A stretch of DNA of 64,000 bases from contig CM046457.1 of the NCBI GenBank assembly GCA_025506515.1, positions 38,636,231 to 38,700,230 of the forward strand, in the 5' to 3' direction. Under the pieces are notes generated by a model, which worked only from the letters and a program-made list of their open reading frames with translations, made no database searches and was not told the DNA's origin. Both the position numbers and the translations under genes were made by a program. Below, one piece after another: positions 10,884 through 22,844 of the stretch. The stretch's first letter is position 1; every line of letters begins with the position of its first letter. Source of the DNA: Flaveria trinervia. Its lineage: Eukaryota; Streptophyta; Magnoliopsida; Asterales; Asteraceae.

Positions 10884-11655
10884 TGTAGAGATTAAAGAAG
10901 AGACTGATGCAACCTAAACATCAAAAGTCTATCTTGCATGCTACGTAAGTGCTATGAAGAAGAATGCTTAGGAAGTTTCACACATGCAACAAAATTATTC
11001 TAAGCCAAGACCAATATCTTCCGAAGCCAAATATGAAGTCTTCCGAAGCCTCAGAGACAAAGTCTTCCAAAGCTTCAACTTATGAAGACAGATTTCTTCC
11101 GAAGATTTTTAACACATGCTTTATCTGATGTACTTTTCCATGAAGCTGGACACCTTTCCGCTACACCTCTGTAAGGTCACCAACTTACATGAGTTGGTGA
11201 AAAGGTCCATGCTTTTGGTAAACTGTACATTGAGGTCTTGCCTCTGTAACTTTCTACTTCATGTACTTTATCCTTTTTGTAATAGATAAGGATGTGAGCT
11301 ATGGCATGTCATAGTCACTAGTCAAAACGCAATCTGCCTTTTAACTCTACAATTGATTTTGTTTTTGTCTAGTCAATTGTATCTAGCTGGCTTTCAAAGT
11401 ATAGCCGGTTGTAGGATGTAGTATAAGTATCTCATGTTCTTGTATCTTTCCATTATGCTTTGTAACACTTGTAATAGAACATAGAGAAAGCAATATACTG
11501 CATTCTTGAAAACCATATACTTGTATTCTCTCTCTTACATTACTTGTGTTCTTAGTAACTTATTGTGGTTAATCCAGTCTTACTGTTTGATTAAGTTTTA
11601 CTTAATCTCCTCTTTGTGTTGTTGTGTTTTAATTGACCCCTTCACCGGTCCTGCA
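10884..11655 (+). repeat. 5' LTR of element S
   Basis: It starts TGTAGAGATT and ends GGTCCTGCA, followed by the primer site. It contains several CTTCCGAAG words between about 11017 and 11110. It matches 21884-22669 throughout, the latter having an extra segment of about 20 bp near 21997-22020. Confidence 0.9.
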
Positions 11656-11657
11656 TT

Positions 11658-11669
11658 TGGTATTAGAGC
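11658..11669 (+). other. Primer binding site of element S
   Basis: TGGTATTAGAGC, two bases after the LTR, differs by one base from the initiator tRNA-Met complement TGGTATCAGAGC. Confidence 0.9.
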
Positions 11670-11739
11670 TTTTCAGGCTCTTGATATAAGATCTCACCAT
11701 CATAAGATCCCTCACACACACAGATACTAAACTTTTCAA

Positions 11740-14416
11740 ATGGAAACCATTTCCAAGGCTCATATGGAACCTAGAATGATGAACAAGTCCCCACTGATCA
11801 CTCTTGATGAGTTTGATACCTGGTGTTTGAGAATGGAAGGTTTCATCAGGTCTCTTGATTCAAGAATGTGGGAGTCTATTGAGAATGGACCTTTCATACC
11901 ATGCACCCCTTCTGCTACTGGTGCTGGTATGATCCCCCAGGATGTGGCTAACTACTCTGATGAAGATAGGAAGAGAGTAGAGATTGACAGAAAAGCCATG
12001 ACACCCCTTCAATCCACCCTTCCAAACTCTGTGTACAAAGGTTTCAAGAAGTGCAAAATAGCCAAGCAGCTGTGGGATGCACTGAAAATGATGCATGAGG
12101 GTTCCTCTAAAGCCAAGGAGAACAAGAAAGATCTCCTAAAGTAGCAGTTTGGAAACATCACCTTCAAAACAAGTGAAACCATGACTCAACATCCTTCAGG
12201 TATGTTGAGATTGTGGATACCCTTTTGGATGGAGGAGTTTCTCTTGAGAACATAGACATTGTAAGGAAGTCATGTCCTCACTTCCTAGGCAGTAGACACA
12301 CTACTGTGTGGTTATCAAGGAACTAAAAATCTTAAAACTATCACTCTGATAGAGTTATATGGGATTCTCAGTGGCTACCAGATCGAGATGAACATGCAAG
12401 GTTCATCTAGAAACTCCAATAATCAAATGGGTTCAGCCCTACATATGGTTGAAAGGGATAGCATAGAACCTAAACATCATCTCATATGCTAACCTCACAA
12501 CTCACCAAAGGGTCCTTTCATCACCTTCCGAGAGACACCAAGGGAGAACTACACTCAAGGAAGCCCATTCCAAGAGACAAGCTCTTCTCAAGCTTTTGTG
12601 TCTTCTGATGAAAGCTGTGGCAACTCTCTTTTCACTCTTAAAGACCTGGACTGTATTCATCTAGATGATCTGGAATACATGGAAATAGTCTACCCGATGG
12701 CTCTTCTCACTCACAGAGCGAAGAAGATCTATAAGAGGACTGGAAGGAAGTTTCCAAGCAATGCAACTAGTGGAAAGTTTGGCCTGGACAAAGGCAAAGT
12801 CAAGTGTTACAACTGTCACTTGATGGGCCACTTTGCGAGAGAGTGTAAGGCACCTAAAACAAGTGGTGGCCAAACACAGTCCAGACCCAGGCTGTTGTTG
12901 CTATTGAAGAAGGAGGCTTTGACTGGAGCTTTCAGGTGGAAGATGCTTCTCCTAACCAAGCATTGATGGCAGATCATGATGAAGCCAAGGTATTGGAACA
13001 TCTTTGTACTCCTGAATGCATTGCTAAAGTTAATAGATACATGTCCTATAACTTGGAGATGAGATCTGACCTTGAGTCCTTAAAAATTTTAATATCTGAT
13101 TTTAGAAAGTCTGAAAATGATTATAAACTGAAGATAGAGGACCTTGAGAAAACCATTTCAGCTCTAAAACATGAACACACAAATTTTAGGATTCAAATCA
13201 AAGATCTCATAACCAAGCTGACTGAGTGCCAGGCTGAGCTTGTGATCAGCAAAGCCAGGGCAGAAAAGAGTGTTCTTGAAGAAGAGACCTTCAAGAACAT
13301 GATATCCTCATCCTTGCACAAGAAAGTGTGCTATCAAAACATGCAGGGACTGGGATCCAATGAGATAGCTCCTCCACACACAATCTTGTCTGTAAGATCT
13401 CCTAGGTGTGGAACTTGAGAAGATGAGCTTCCTCTCATAGATCCTATGAGTGAAGAGGATGAAGAAGAGATAGTGAAGAATTCCTCTAAGGAGAGTGAAG
13501 AGGAAGATTCCAAGAAGGGCCATTATCCTTCTGAGGAGAAGAAGAAGACTGTGATGACCAAGTCCATGAGAAAGAACTTGATCAGAAAGAGTAAAAGAAA
13601 GGCAAGAAAGGCTCCAGAGATCAAGACTACTTTTGACTCTAAGTAGAAACAAGTTTTCATATCTTCAGGATTCAAAGTAGTAAGGACTGAAGACATAAAC
13701 CAAACTCTTCTGCTAAGAGTTCTGGTTCTTGTTCAACTCATCTCAGTAACAAGAAGAAGATTGATCTGCTATGTACCACTACTACACATCCTGGATCATC
13801 AAACTCCAAGAACAGTTCCCAGCCCAAAGGAACTGTCTCAGCAGCTGCAAAGATGAATGTGGAGAAGGGATGTGACCAAACACAGTCTTGTTCCCAGTAG
13901 AAGACTCTTAGGAAGAAGAAAATGAAGTGTGTCATGTGTGAAAGTATCACTCACATTGCTAAGGATTGTCCATACAATCCTAAAGGTACTGTCCATATGA
14001 CCAAGACAAAGACTTCAAAGGGTTCTAAGAAGATTCAAGCATCGAAAGGAAAACCTGTTTCCTTCAGAAGCTCCAAGTCTAAGAAGAAGGGAAGTTGAAA
14101 ATTACCCTCAGAAGAGAACTTGGTCTCGGAAAAAAGGGGTTCTTCCGAAGCACTAAAGTCTGTTAAAGTGTCTACAAAATCTTCCGAAGGTTCAGTCATG
14201 AAAACTTCCAAAGTATAAAAAGCTTCTGAAGTTTTGAAGGTCAAGTCCAAGGCTCCAAAGATGGTATGGAAGTCTAAGAAAGACCAAGTGACTGATAATT
14301 CTCCATTAACAACAGCTCAAGATCCACTTAGCACAACCATAGGATCTATTACTATTGCATTACCTTCTGTTTCTGAGCCCAAGACAAGCAAGGCTTGGGT
14401 TTTCAAATGTAACTAA
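11740..14416 (+). pseudogene. gag of element S, two zinc knuckles flanking a coiled-coil region
   Basis: It starts at the ATG at 11740 (METISKAHMEPRMM). The capsid-like region includes FDTWCLRMEGFI, RKAMTPLQSTLP and AKQLWDALKMMHEG, and stops at a TAG near 12142. Remaining pieces: 12598-12966 with the intact CCHC knuckle CYNCHLMGHFAREC; 12936-13418, a Leu/Lys/Glu-rich coiled-coil-like segment; 13446-13646, highly charged; and a second CCHC knuckle CVMCESITHIAKDC near 13930. Ser/Lys-rich tails with CTTCCGAAG words follow. Several frameshifts and stops break the gene. A large gag with an extended C-terminal half is usual in the SIRE lineage. Confidence 0.8.
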
Positions 14417-14439
14417 TTCTTTTGTTTGTGCAGGGACAG

Positions 14440-15376
14440 CTCAAGACAAACAAAAATGTCTAGATCATTGATAGTGGATGTTCCAGGCACATGACAAGCA
14501 ATAGGTCACTACTCCGAAAAAAAATTATGGAGGACCAGTTGCTTTTGGAGGAGATGAAGGTGGTTACATTTCTAGAAGGGGCAAGGTCACAAATGGTAAG
14601 CTCAACATTGATAAGGTAAACTTTGTCAAAGAGCTTGGGTACAATCTTCTGAGTGTATCCCAATTTTGTGATCAGAGTCATAACATGCTCTTTACTGAGC
14701 ATGAGTGCATTGTTCAAAAGCCTCGTGTGGTCATTCCTCATGAGCATATCCTGCTTAGAGCGCCCAGGAAAAGGAACATGTACAAGATAGATTTGCAAGA
14801 GACATCTCCCTCTGGAGAAGTTTTATACTTTCTGTCTAAAGCCAATAGTGATGAGTCTTTCCTGTGGCATAAAAGAATGTGCCATGTAAACTAAAAAAAC
14901 ATGAACAAATTAATTAAGAATGATTTGGTAACTGGAATACCAAAGAAAGAGTTACAAGTGATGATCATTGTGTTGCATGCCTGAAAGGGAATCAACACAA
15001 GGTATCTCACAGGCCTAAGGAAAGAAACTCCATCACTACACCCCTACACTTGTTACATATTGATCTTTTTGGCCCCACTAGTGTAATGAGTCTAGGAAGG
15101 ACGTCTTATTGTTTAGTGATCACAGATGACTTTACAAGATTCACTTGGGGTTTCTTCCTTAGAACTAAGGATGAGACTCCTAAGATTCTGAAGAATTTCA
15201 TCATAAAGATTGAGAATCAATCTGATCACAGAGTCAAGATCATAAGATGTGATCAAGGAACTGAATTTAAAAACCAAATCCTTGATACATTCTATGATGA
15301 AAAGGGTATTACAAGACAATACAGTGCTCCCAGGACTCCTTAGTAGAATGGTGTTACTGAGAGGAGAAATAGGACA
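14440..15376 (+). pseudogene. Protease and integrase core of element S
   Basis: The protease active site reads IIDSGCSRHMTSN (Asp codon at 14470-14472), followed by frameshifts, LLSVSQFCDQS, FLWHKRMCHVN (GAG-pre-integrase) and integrase from about 15026: LLHIDLFGPTS (first Asp), IIRCDQGTEFK (second Asp) and NGVTERRNRT (Glu). Two adjacent TAG codons stand where Gln-Gln is expected just before NGVTERR. Immediately after this, at about 15377, the sequence jumps into the linker before RT, so the integrase C-terminal domain is deleted. Confidence 0.85.
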
Positions 15377-17341
15377 ATGACAAACTCAACTCATACATCT
15401 GGGGTGCCTTCAAATTCTAGTTCAGAGGCTCCACAACCAAATAAGAACATCTCAATTGTGGAAAACAATAACGGTGGTGGTGACAGTGAGCAAGAATTTC
15501 TTGATGCCATTAATCACACCATAGATGAGAACATCAATGATGTCACACAATACTTGGATCAAGTTTCTCTTGGAAAGTGTGCTTATGTTGTAGGAGAAAC
15601 ATCCATGCCAGATCTAAATTTCTCTAATTTAGATCTTTCACAGCAACTTGCTATGATCCCTCAACATAGGATCCACAAGTCTAACCCCACCACAAACATC
15701 ATTGGAGATGTTGTCTCAGGGGTAAGAATAAGGGGACAAACCCACGAAGCAAATGTTTGTATTCACTCTTGTTTCTTATCCCAGATAGAGCCAAAGAAAG
15801 TTGATGAGGCTCTAAAAGATGGAAGTTCGGTTGAAGCTATGCAAGAAGAGCTGCTTTAGTTCAAAAGGCAGAAAGTTTGGAACCTTTGTCCTCTTCCTTA
15901 TGGGAAGACTACCATTGGAACCAAATGGATGTTTAGGAACAAGAAAGATGATAGAGGCATCATCATCAAGAACAAAGCTAGACTAGTTGTTCAAGGATAC
16001 ACACAAGAAGAAGGGACTGACTACACTGATGTCTTTGCTCCAGTAGAAAGATTAGAAGTTGTTATGATATTCCTGGCAATTGCTGCATCCAAGAACTTCA
16101 AGGTCTTTCAGCTTGATGTGAAGTGTGACTTTTTGTATGGAGTGATTGATGAAGAGGTATATGTCAAACAACCACCTGGGTTTGTAGAACCTGATCATCT
16201 TGATTATGTCTACAAGCTTGACAAAGCTATTTATGGGCTGCATCAGGCACCCATGAAATGGTATGAGACACTATCTTAGTATCTTTGTAAACATGGATAC
16301 AGGAGAGGTACCATAGATGGAACTCTCTTCATCAAAGGACAGGAAATGACATATTGCTAGTTCAAGTGTATGTGTATGACATCATCTTTGGTTCAACTAA
16401 TCCAAAGCTCTGCAAAGACTTTAAGAAGCTGATGAAAGACGGATTTGAAATGAGTGCCCTGGGGGAACTCAAATTCTTTTTGGGAATTCAAGTGAATCAA
16501 GTTGAAGATGGCATCTTCATAAGTGAGTCAAAGTATGTTGAGGACATACTCAAGAGGTTCAACATAACTGATTGTAAGATTGCTAAGACACCCGTAGCTA
16601 AAAACCACTCCCTTGGACCTGAATTTGAGAGGGGGTGTGTAGATGAGCACTTATACACGGCTATGATTGGGTCTCTTATGTATCTTACTGCTAGTAGGCC
16701 TGATATTATGTTTGCTACATGCATCTGTGCAAGATATCAAGCCAACCCTAAGATGTCTCATCTCATCACTGTCAAGAGGATTATAAGATACCTCAAGGGT
16801 GTTCAACACTTGGTTTATGGTACCCTAAGAATCCTGACTTTAATCTGTATGCTTATACAGATAGTGATTATGGTGGTTGAAACATGACTTCAAAGTCTAC
16901 ATCTGGGGGATGTCAGTTCCTTGGTGGAAGGGTTATCTCATGGCAATGCAAGACACACTCATGTTCTCTGCATCAACTACTGAAGCTGAATACATTGCTG
17001 CTGCAAGCTGCTGCGCTCAAGTGCTTTGGATTCAGAATCAGATGTTGGACTATGGGTTAAACATCAAGGATACTCCCATTCACATAGACAACAATAGTGC
17101 TATCTCAATTACAGAAAACCCTATGCAGCACTCAAGGACAAAGCACATCAACATCAGGTCTCATTTAATAAGAGATAACTATGAAAAAGGATTTATCAAA
17201 CTAGTCAAAGTTCACACAGATGAAAAATATGCTGATCTGTTTACAAAGGCTTTTGATGAACAGAGATTTAAATATCCGATATCAACTATTGGGATGATCA
17301 ACTTGAGTAGGTTTTTCTTAAAACTAAATCTTATTATTTCT
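15377..17341 (+). pseudogene. Linker, reverse transcriptase and RNase H of element S
   Basis: An acidic/Asn-rich linker (15377-15859) leads into RT: GTKWMFRNKKDD, KARLVVQGYTQEEGTDYTD, FQLDVKCDFLYG and IYGLHQAPMKWYETLS. The catalytic box reads YVYD at 16369-16380 instead of YVDD, so the first Asp is lost. RNase H follows, with SASTTEAEYIAAASCCAQ, HIDNNSAISI, RTKHINIRSHLIRD and DLFTKAFDEQRF, after frameshifts near 16870. The protein ends near 17341. The enzyme would copy the element's RNA; this copy should be inactive. Confidence 0.88.
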
Positions 17342-17344
17342 TAA

Positions 17345-18017
17345 AATATATGTGTCCTAAGTTGTCTAGTTCATCAATTTCATAAGCTCATGTTTTCTTT
17401 GGATGAAAATTTCTTTTTGAAGACTTTCCTTAGATTTTTGAAAATTTTTGATCCTTCGGAAGCTATGCTTTTAACTTTGGAAGCAAATCATGCCTTCAAA
17501 ATAAATAACTGTCTAAGAAATTTACCTTCGGAAGAGTTCTCAGATCTATGTTCTGGAGCTTAAATACTTGTCTCAGACACTTACTTATTTTCAAGGACCA
17601 TTTACTTCCAAAGCAAAATTAACTCTCGGAAGCTTTGTATTTTATATACAAAGCAATCAAGTTTTAATTTCTTCTCTGAAGCAAGATTTTCAAAACTCTC
17701 AGGAAATTTTTCCGAAGTCATTTTAGCTTCGGAAGCTTTTTAATTAAAACTTCAAAAGATAACAAACCTTCGGAAGCATTTTGACTTCCAAGAAAACTAC
17801 TTTTTGAGCAAAAGTAAACTACTTTTTCAGAGGTGGGACCGACATCCGGATTTCAAAGTTTATCCTATTTCTTTAAACTTTATCTGAAATCCCTCTCACA
17901 TATAAACCCAATGGTTTCCCCCCCTTTCTATCATCTGTTCTTCCTCCAAACCTAAAAACCCAATTTCTCTCTAAAATTTCTTTCTTCCTTCTTTTTTCAT
18001 CTTTAAGCTAACTCAAA
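17345..18017 (+). other. Spacer between pol and extra ORF in element S
   Basis: No ORF is evident. The stretch is rich in CTTCGGAAG words and variants (about 17453-17775), the reverse complement of the CTTCCGAAG words in the LTR and gag. A pyrimidine-rich block (17910-18005) lies just before the ATG at 18018. Confidence 0.65.
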
Positions 18018-21000
18018 ATGGCCAACCTTGCTCACAGATCTAATCCCAACTTTACCATGCAGCTACACAGGCAACACAATCAAGTTGCGTTGTTAAGCTC
18101 TGAGAAAGATCCTAATTTCTCAAAGGGTTATCGATTCTTAGCTTTATCAAACTACTTCACCTCCCTAACCATTGATCCTCCTCTCTATAAGGATCAGTTG
18201 CTTGATTTCTGGAAGACCTGCCAAGAGATCATTATGGACGGGGAGAAGGCACTTTCTGCCACAGCGCAGGGGAGAACAATCTTTATCACTCCGGCCATCA
18301 TCAATAGGCATCTTCAATTGGATGATGAAGAAGGTGAGGTGTTCTTCCTAAAGGAAGTTGTTAATCATTCCTTTGAGCACATGGGATATGAGGGAGATTT
18401 CTCTGTAAAGACCATTAGGAAAGGGAAGGTCTCATCCTAGTGGAGATTCCTGCTCCATGTGGTCATCCATAGCTTATCAAACAAGCATGGTGGATGGGAC
18501 CAGATTCCTGAGGATCTCTCCTTCATAAGCCATGGAATGGTTCAAGGGGTCAAATTCAGGTATTCCCAGTTTGTTTATACCAATTTACTTGCTAATTTAG
18601 ACTCCTTAGAATATTACATGCTTCTTAGATATGTCCAGTACATTATAAACTGTGAACTGGACTCACAGTTGAGGGAAACAGGTAACATTCTTAAATTGGG
18701 ACAGATGAAGCCCGACATCTTTAAAATACTGAGAAAGCCCACTGTTGGCTTCTCTGGGTAGAAACAGCCTTAGTCCCAAAAATGTTAGAGCTCATTGCTC
18801 AAGGTGACAACCTAGCAAGCACAAGCTAGTGTTGAGCCCACACCTGCAACCTCCGAACCACCCACATAGTCTCAAATTACCATCACTTACCAAAGAAATC
18901 CAAACGAACCCCTGCTCAGACTATCCACTCTGTGGAGGTCCCCATACACTCACCTTTATAGGAGGAAGTGGACACTGGAGCTCCCACTTCTCCTGAGGAG
19001 CAGACCACTCCCATCTCTTCAAGAATCGGTGCTGAGGTTCCTCATGCTCAGCCTGATGAGCTCATTAGCCCAACTGCCTTAAGCCATCACTCTGAGTCTC
19101 AACACTCAAGTGATCAACTGCCTTAGGCTGGGGACAATTACCATCCCCAGCCTATAGATCTCAACCAACCAATTCCCAACCTTGATTTCTATACTGATGA
19201 AGATCTAGGTTTAAGTGAGTATAGTGAGTCTCTCTTCTTTATCCCTACTCAATGAGAGATGAATGCTCCTGAGTCTCCTATATATATCCCATATCAGTCA
19301 CCTACAACTATGGTGGACACTTCTGAACCTGTTCAAGATGTTCATATGGAAGAGGCTCTCACTTCTGAAAGTGATTACATTATTAAGACATCAACCATGG
19401 CAACTTAGCCCACTGACATCTCAACTGAGATTTTCAATGAGAAGAGGAAAACCAGTAGCCAAGAACCTCAAGCTAGTGGTGAGAGAGAGGACTTTGGTCC
19501 AATCATCTCATCCCCCAATAATTCTTCTCATGAAGATTAGGGGAATCTGAGACTAAAGGTGCACAAACTGACTAAAACGTGCACCTATTTAGTCTCAATG
19601 GTGAGTCACCTTGAATCTCAGGTGACTACCTCACAAAACAGGATCAATGATCAGCAACTTGAGATTTCATATCTTAAGGAATAATAGCTGGGAGACCCTT
19701 AAGAAGAGCTCAACCAGGAACACAAGAACCTGTGAATGTGATTGACCTATCTTCCAGCTCTCCTATGCAAGTGGGTGATAATACCAAAAAGGGGGAAAAA
19801 GTCATTGCAGCCATAGAACCTGGGAGTCCTTTAGAGAGAGTGGACATTGAGGACTCACCATCCTCACTTGCAATTATGCATTCTCAGCAACCTCCTCAAG
19901 TTCACATTGATGTGGACTACACTGACTCATTCATACAAAGTCTGTTTGAGGATGGGATACCAAGTCCTATGTCATCTTCACCATCTTCCAATCACATCCT
20001 TGGGTGGAGGTATGACAACATCAGGAAAGCCCTAATCATCATAAGAGTTCAAGGGTAGCAAGAAGTTCTAAATTTTCAGACCTTGAACTACTATGAAGGT
20101 CTGGATCTAGTCAACATGCCACTTGTCAACCCAAGCAAATCAAGACAAGCTGACAGACTGGCTCAAAGAATCCAAGACAGGATCACTACAAATTTCAGCT
20201 TAGGAAGGAGACTTAGCCAATCAGGCAATGCCATCGGTTAACTGGATGTTGAGGTAGACCCTAAGATTAGTTTCATAGGGGAAACCTTGACTGAATGCCC
20301 AGTGGCAGAACATGAGACCCCTATCTCATTATAATCAACTGCTGCAGAGATCCACACTCCTATTGAGACACCTGCTGGGGAAGGTGCTTCTCAACCTCTC
20401 TTTGGTCAGAGCTCAGAAGCTGCATCAAGCAATGAAGGCCAAAGCTCTCTCCACCCTGAGTCATAAAGGTCTGTGAGTGACAAAGGGAAAAGAAAGATGA
20501 CATCTGAGGAGATTGAGGAGGAGAGAGAGAGAGGAAAAGGAGGCTAAGGGGAGAAAGTTCCTCTGCTGAGTTTTCAAGACTCATGGAGTCTACTATTAGG
20601 GTTGCCCCCAGCCCAGATACTCAGAATGATGAGTTAAGGGAAGACAGGATAAATTATCTGCAGACAAGGAACTATGACATAGATAGTGTCATCTCTCTCC
20701 CCTTAGATGAGTTGAATGAACTGGTTGACCTGGAAAGGTTAAAGGAGAAGAAGGAGGCAGAAGATGCAGAGGTTCTACTACAAGTCAAAGTAAAGAGAAA
20801 AAGAAAAAAACGGTACAAGGATATGCCTACCCTCTCCCTAGTTCAGGAAAGTCCTGCACAAGAAGATGTGGTTCAACAAGAACCGCAGGTAGACAAAGAG
20901 GAAGAGAGGATCAAGATGATCAACTACGTGAGTGCCATATGCTTCTATCTTGAAGATGCACTTCTTCCCTTGTCCCATGACTATGTTGAGTTTGAGTACT

Positions 21001-21730
21001 TAAAATAGCTTGAACTTGAGATAGTCAAGGACAGAAAGACAACTAAGAAGAAGCTAAGGGAAGTAGTTGTAAATCAAGAGCTATCATCCAAAAGAGCATG
21101 AAGAAGTATGCTCATAGGCAGAGGATGATGAGCTTCTTGAAGCTATATGGATTTTCTGGAATGAGACTTGGCCCCATGTGTCTATCCACTATAGATGAGC
21201 ATATTAGGGTGATCAAGCAGAAGATCAAAAGTGGAGAGCTCATTGGCTTACACCCCATTCCAAGTCAAGCCCCACCTGAAGTGGAGGTTAAGATTGAACA
21301 ACCAGAGACAACACAACCTGGACCTACTGCTGAAACTCAGCAAGCTTCATCTTCTGATCCATAGCAGGGTCAACCTCCTTATTCTTCTGAGCCTAACAAA
21401 GAGGAAGTCTCAACTGAGAAAGACAATGAAGATCAGTTTGGTACTGCAAGCTAGTCTACTCAGTTAAAATCTACAAAGAGAAAGAAGAGAATGGCTTCTA
21501 AACGAAAGCCAAAGAATAAGAAGACTACACCCTCTTCAAAACCCCAAGATGAGTCAGAACATCTTGAGGTTGTGCAGCCAGAGGATGCTACATCAACTCA
21601 AATTCAAACAGCTTCTCTAGCATCAAGAAGACCCATCTTGTCTTGGACGTACACCACAAATCCAGAAAGATGGCATGTCATTAGAGATCAAGGAACTAAA
21701 GACATATACACATGGCAAGATGTGTTTTAG
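18018..21730 (+). pseudogene. Extra ORF downstream of pol in element S (SIRE-type additional ORF)
   Basis: It starts at the ATG at 18018 (MANLAHRSN) and reads in frame to 18761 with one TAG at 18438-18440. The N-terminal domain includes YRFLALSNYFTSLTIDPPLY, QLLDFWKTCQEI, GRTIFITPAIINRHLQLDD, FEHMGYEGDFS, WRFLLHVVIHSLSNKHGGWD and FVYTNLLANLDSLEYYML. Then come Pro/Ser/Thr-rich low-complexity sequence, Lys/Glu-rich segments (20700-20900, 21000-21260) and a C-terminal ILSWTYTTNPERWHVIRDQ block, all in shifted frames. I see no signal peptide, transmembrane helix or furin-like site, so an envelope role is not supported. Layout matches 3134-6452 and 33078-35681. Function unknown. Confidence 0.75.
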
Positions 21731-21868
21731 TTGCCTCTGCATTCCTCTTTGATATGAGAAAACATTTTGACAGTCTGAAGGATCCTGATCAACTTATGAA
21801 GAAAGGATTGTGATCATCCTAATGAGGACCGTTGATATCTAAAGTCTACTAAGTGTTTTGGTAGCATC

Positions 21869-21883
21869 AGCCTAGGGAGAGTT
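21869..21883 (+). other. Polypurine tract of element S
   Basis: The purine-rich CTAGGGAGAGTT stands immediately before the TG of the 3' LTR, the normal site for plus-strand priming. Confidence 0.75.
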
Positions 21884-22669
21884 TGTTTAGATAATGAAGA
21901 GGCTGAAGCAACTTAAATATCCAAAGTCTATCATGCATGCTACACAAGTGCTATGAAAAAGAATGCTTAGGAAGTTTCACACATGCAACAGAATTATTCT
22001 AAGTGTGAAATATTCCGAAGCCAAGACAAATATCTTCCAAAGCCAATATGAAGTCTTTCGAAGCTTCAGAGACAAAGTCTTCTCAAGCTTCAACTTATGA
22101 AGACAGATTTCTTCTGAAGACTTTTAACACATGCTTTATGTGATGTACTTTTCCATAAAGCTGGACACCTTTCCGCTGCACCTTTATAAGTTCACCAACT
22201 TACATGAGTTGGTGAAAAGGTCAATGATTTTGGTAAATTGTACATTGAGGTCTTGAGTCTATAACTTTTTACTTAATGTACTTTATCCTTTTTGTAAAAG
22301 ATAATGATGTTAGCTATGGCATGTCATAGTAACTAGTCAAAAGGCAATCTCCCTTTGACTCTACAATTGATTTTGTTTATGTCTAGTCAATTGTATCCAA
22401 CTAGCTTTCAAAGTAAAGTCGGTTGTAGGATGTAGTATAAGTATCTCATGTTCTTGTATCTTGCCATTATGCTTTATAACACTTGTAATAGAACTTATAG
22501 AAAGCAATATATTGCATTCTTGAAAACCATATACTGGTGTTCTGTCTCTTACATTACTTGTGTTCTTAGTATCTTATTGTGGTTAATCCAGTCTTACTAT
22601 TTGATTAAGTTTTAGTTAATCTCTTCTTTATGTTATTGTGTTGTAACTGACCCCTTCACCGGTCCTGCA
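21884..22669 (+). repeat. 3' LTR of element S
   Basis: It begins TGTTTAGATA and ends GGTCCTGCA, matching the 5' LTR. It is followed by the target duplication AAGTT. Confidence 0.9.
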
Positions 22670-22674
22670 AAGTT

Positions 22675-22844
22675 CATAGATCGTTCTTGATCGATTCCTA
22701 TTCGTTCTTAACGTTTAGATTAATCTTATATTGATCGGGTTAACGTTCTCACTAGTTGGATCGCCAATCAAATAGGATTCCGCACTATTGATTCGGCATA
22801 AACGTGAATTAGTTAGTACTCCGTCCAGTACACGGACCCTAACA
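22675..22844 (+). repeat. Probable right part of the copia LTR interrupted by element S
   Basis: After the target duplication the sequence runs to GGACCCTAACA, a plausible LTR end. It would complete the LTR begun at 10304. Without a second copy the 3' boundary is approximate. Confidence 0.45.

Larger units (their letters stand above)
10884..22669 (+). mobile_element. Complete SIRE/Maximus-like copia element (element S)
   Basis: It has matched LTRs (10884-11655 and 21884-22669), a primer site, gag, pol, an extra ORF, a purine tract, and a perfect 5-bp target duplication AAGTT at 10879-10883 and 22670-22674. At about 11.8 kb it is long, as expected for SIRE/Maximus copia elements with an ORF after pol. 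All ORFs are broken, and the RT catalytic motif is altered. LTRs differ by several substitutions and an indel, so the insertion is not recent. It landed inside the LTR of another copia element. Confidence 0.9.

Noticed and set aside
18018..21730. Calling the extra ORF a retroviral envelope gene
   Set aside because: No signal peptide, transmembrane helix or fusion-type motif is visible, so only a neutral name is justified.
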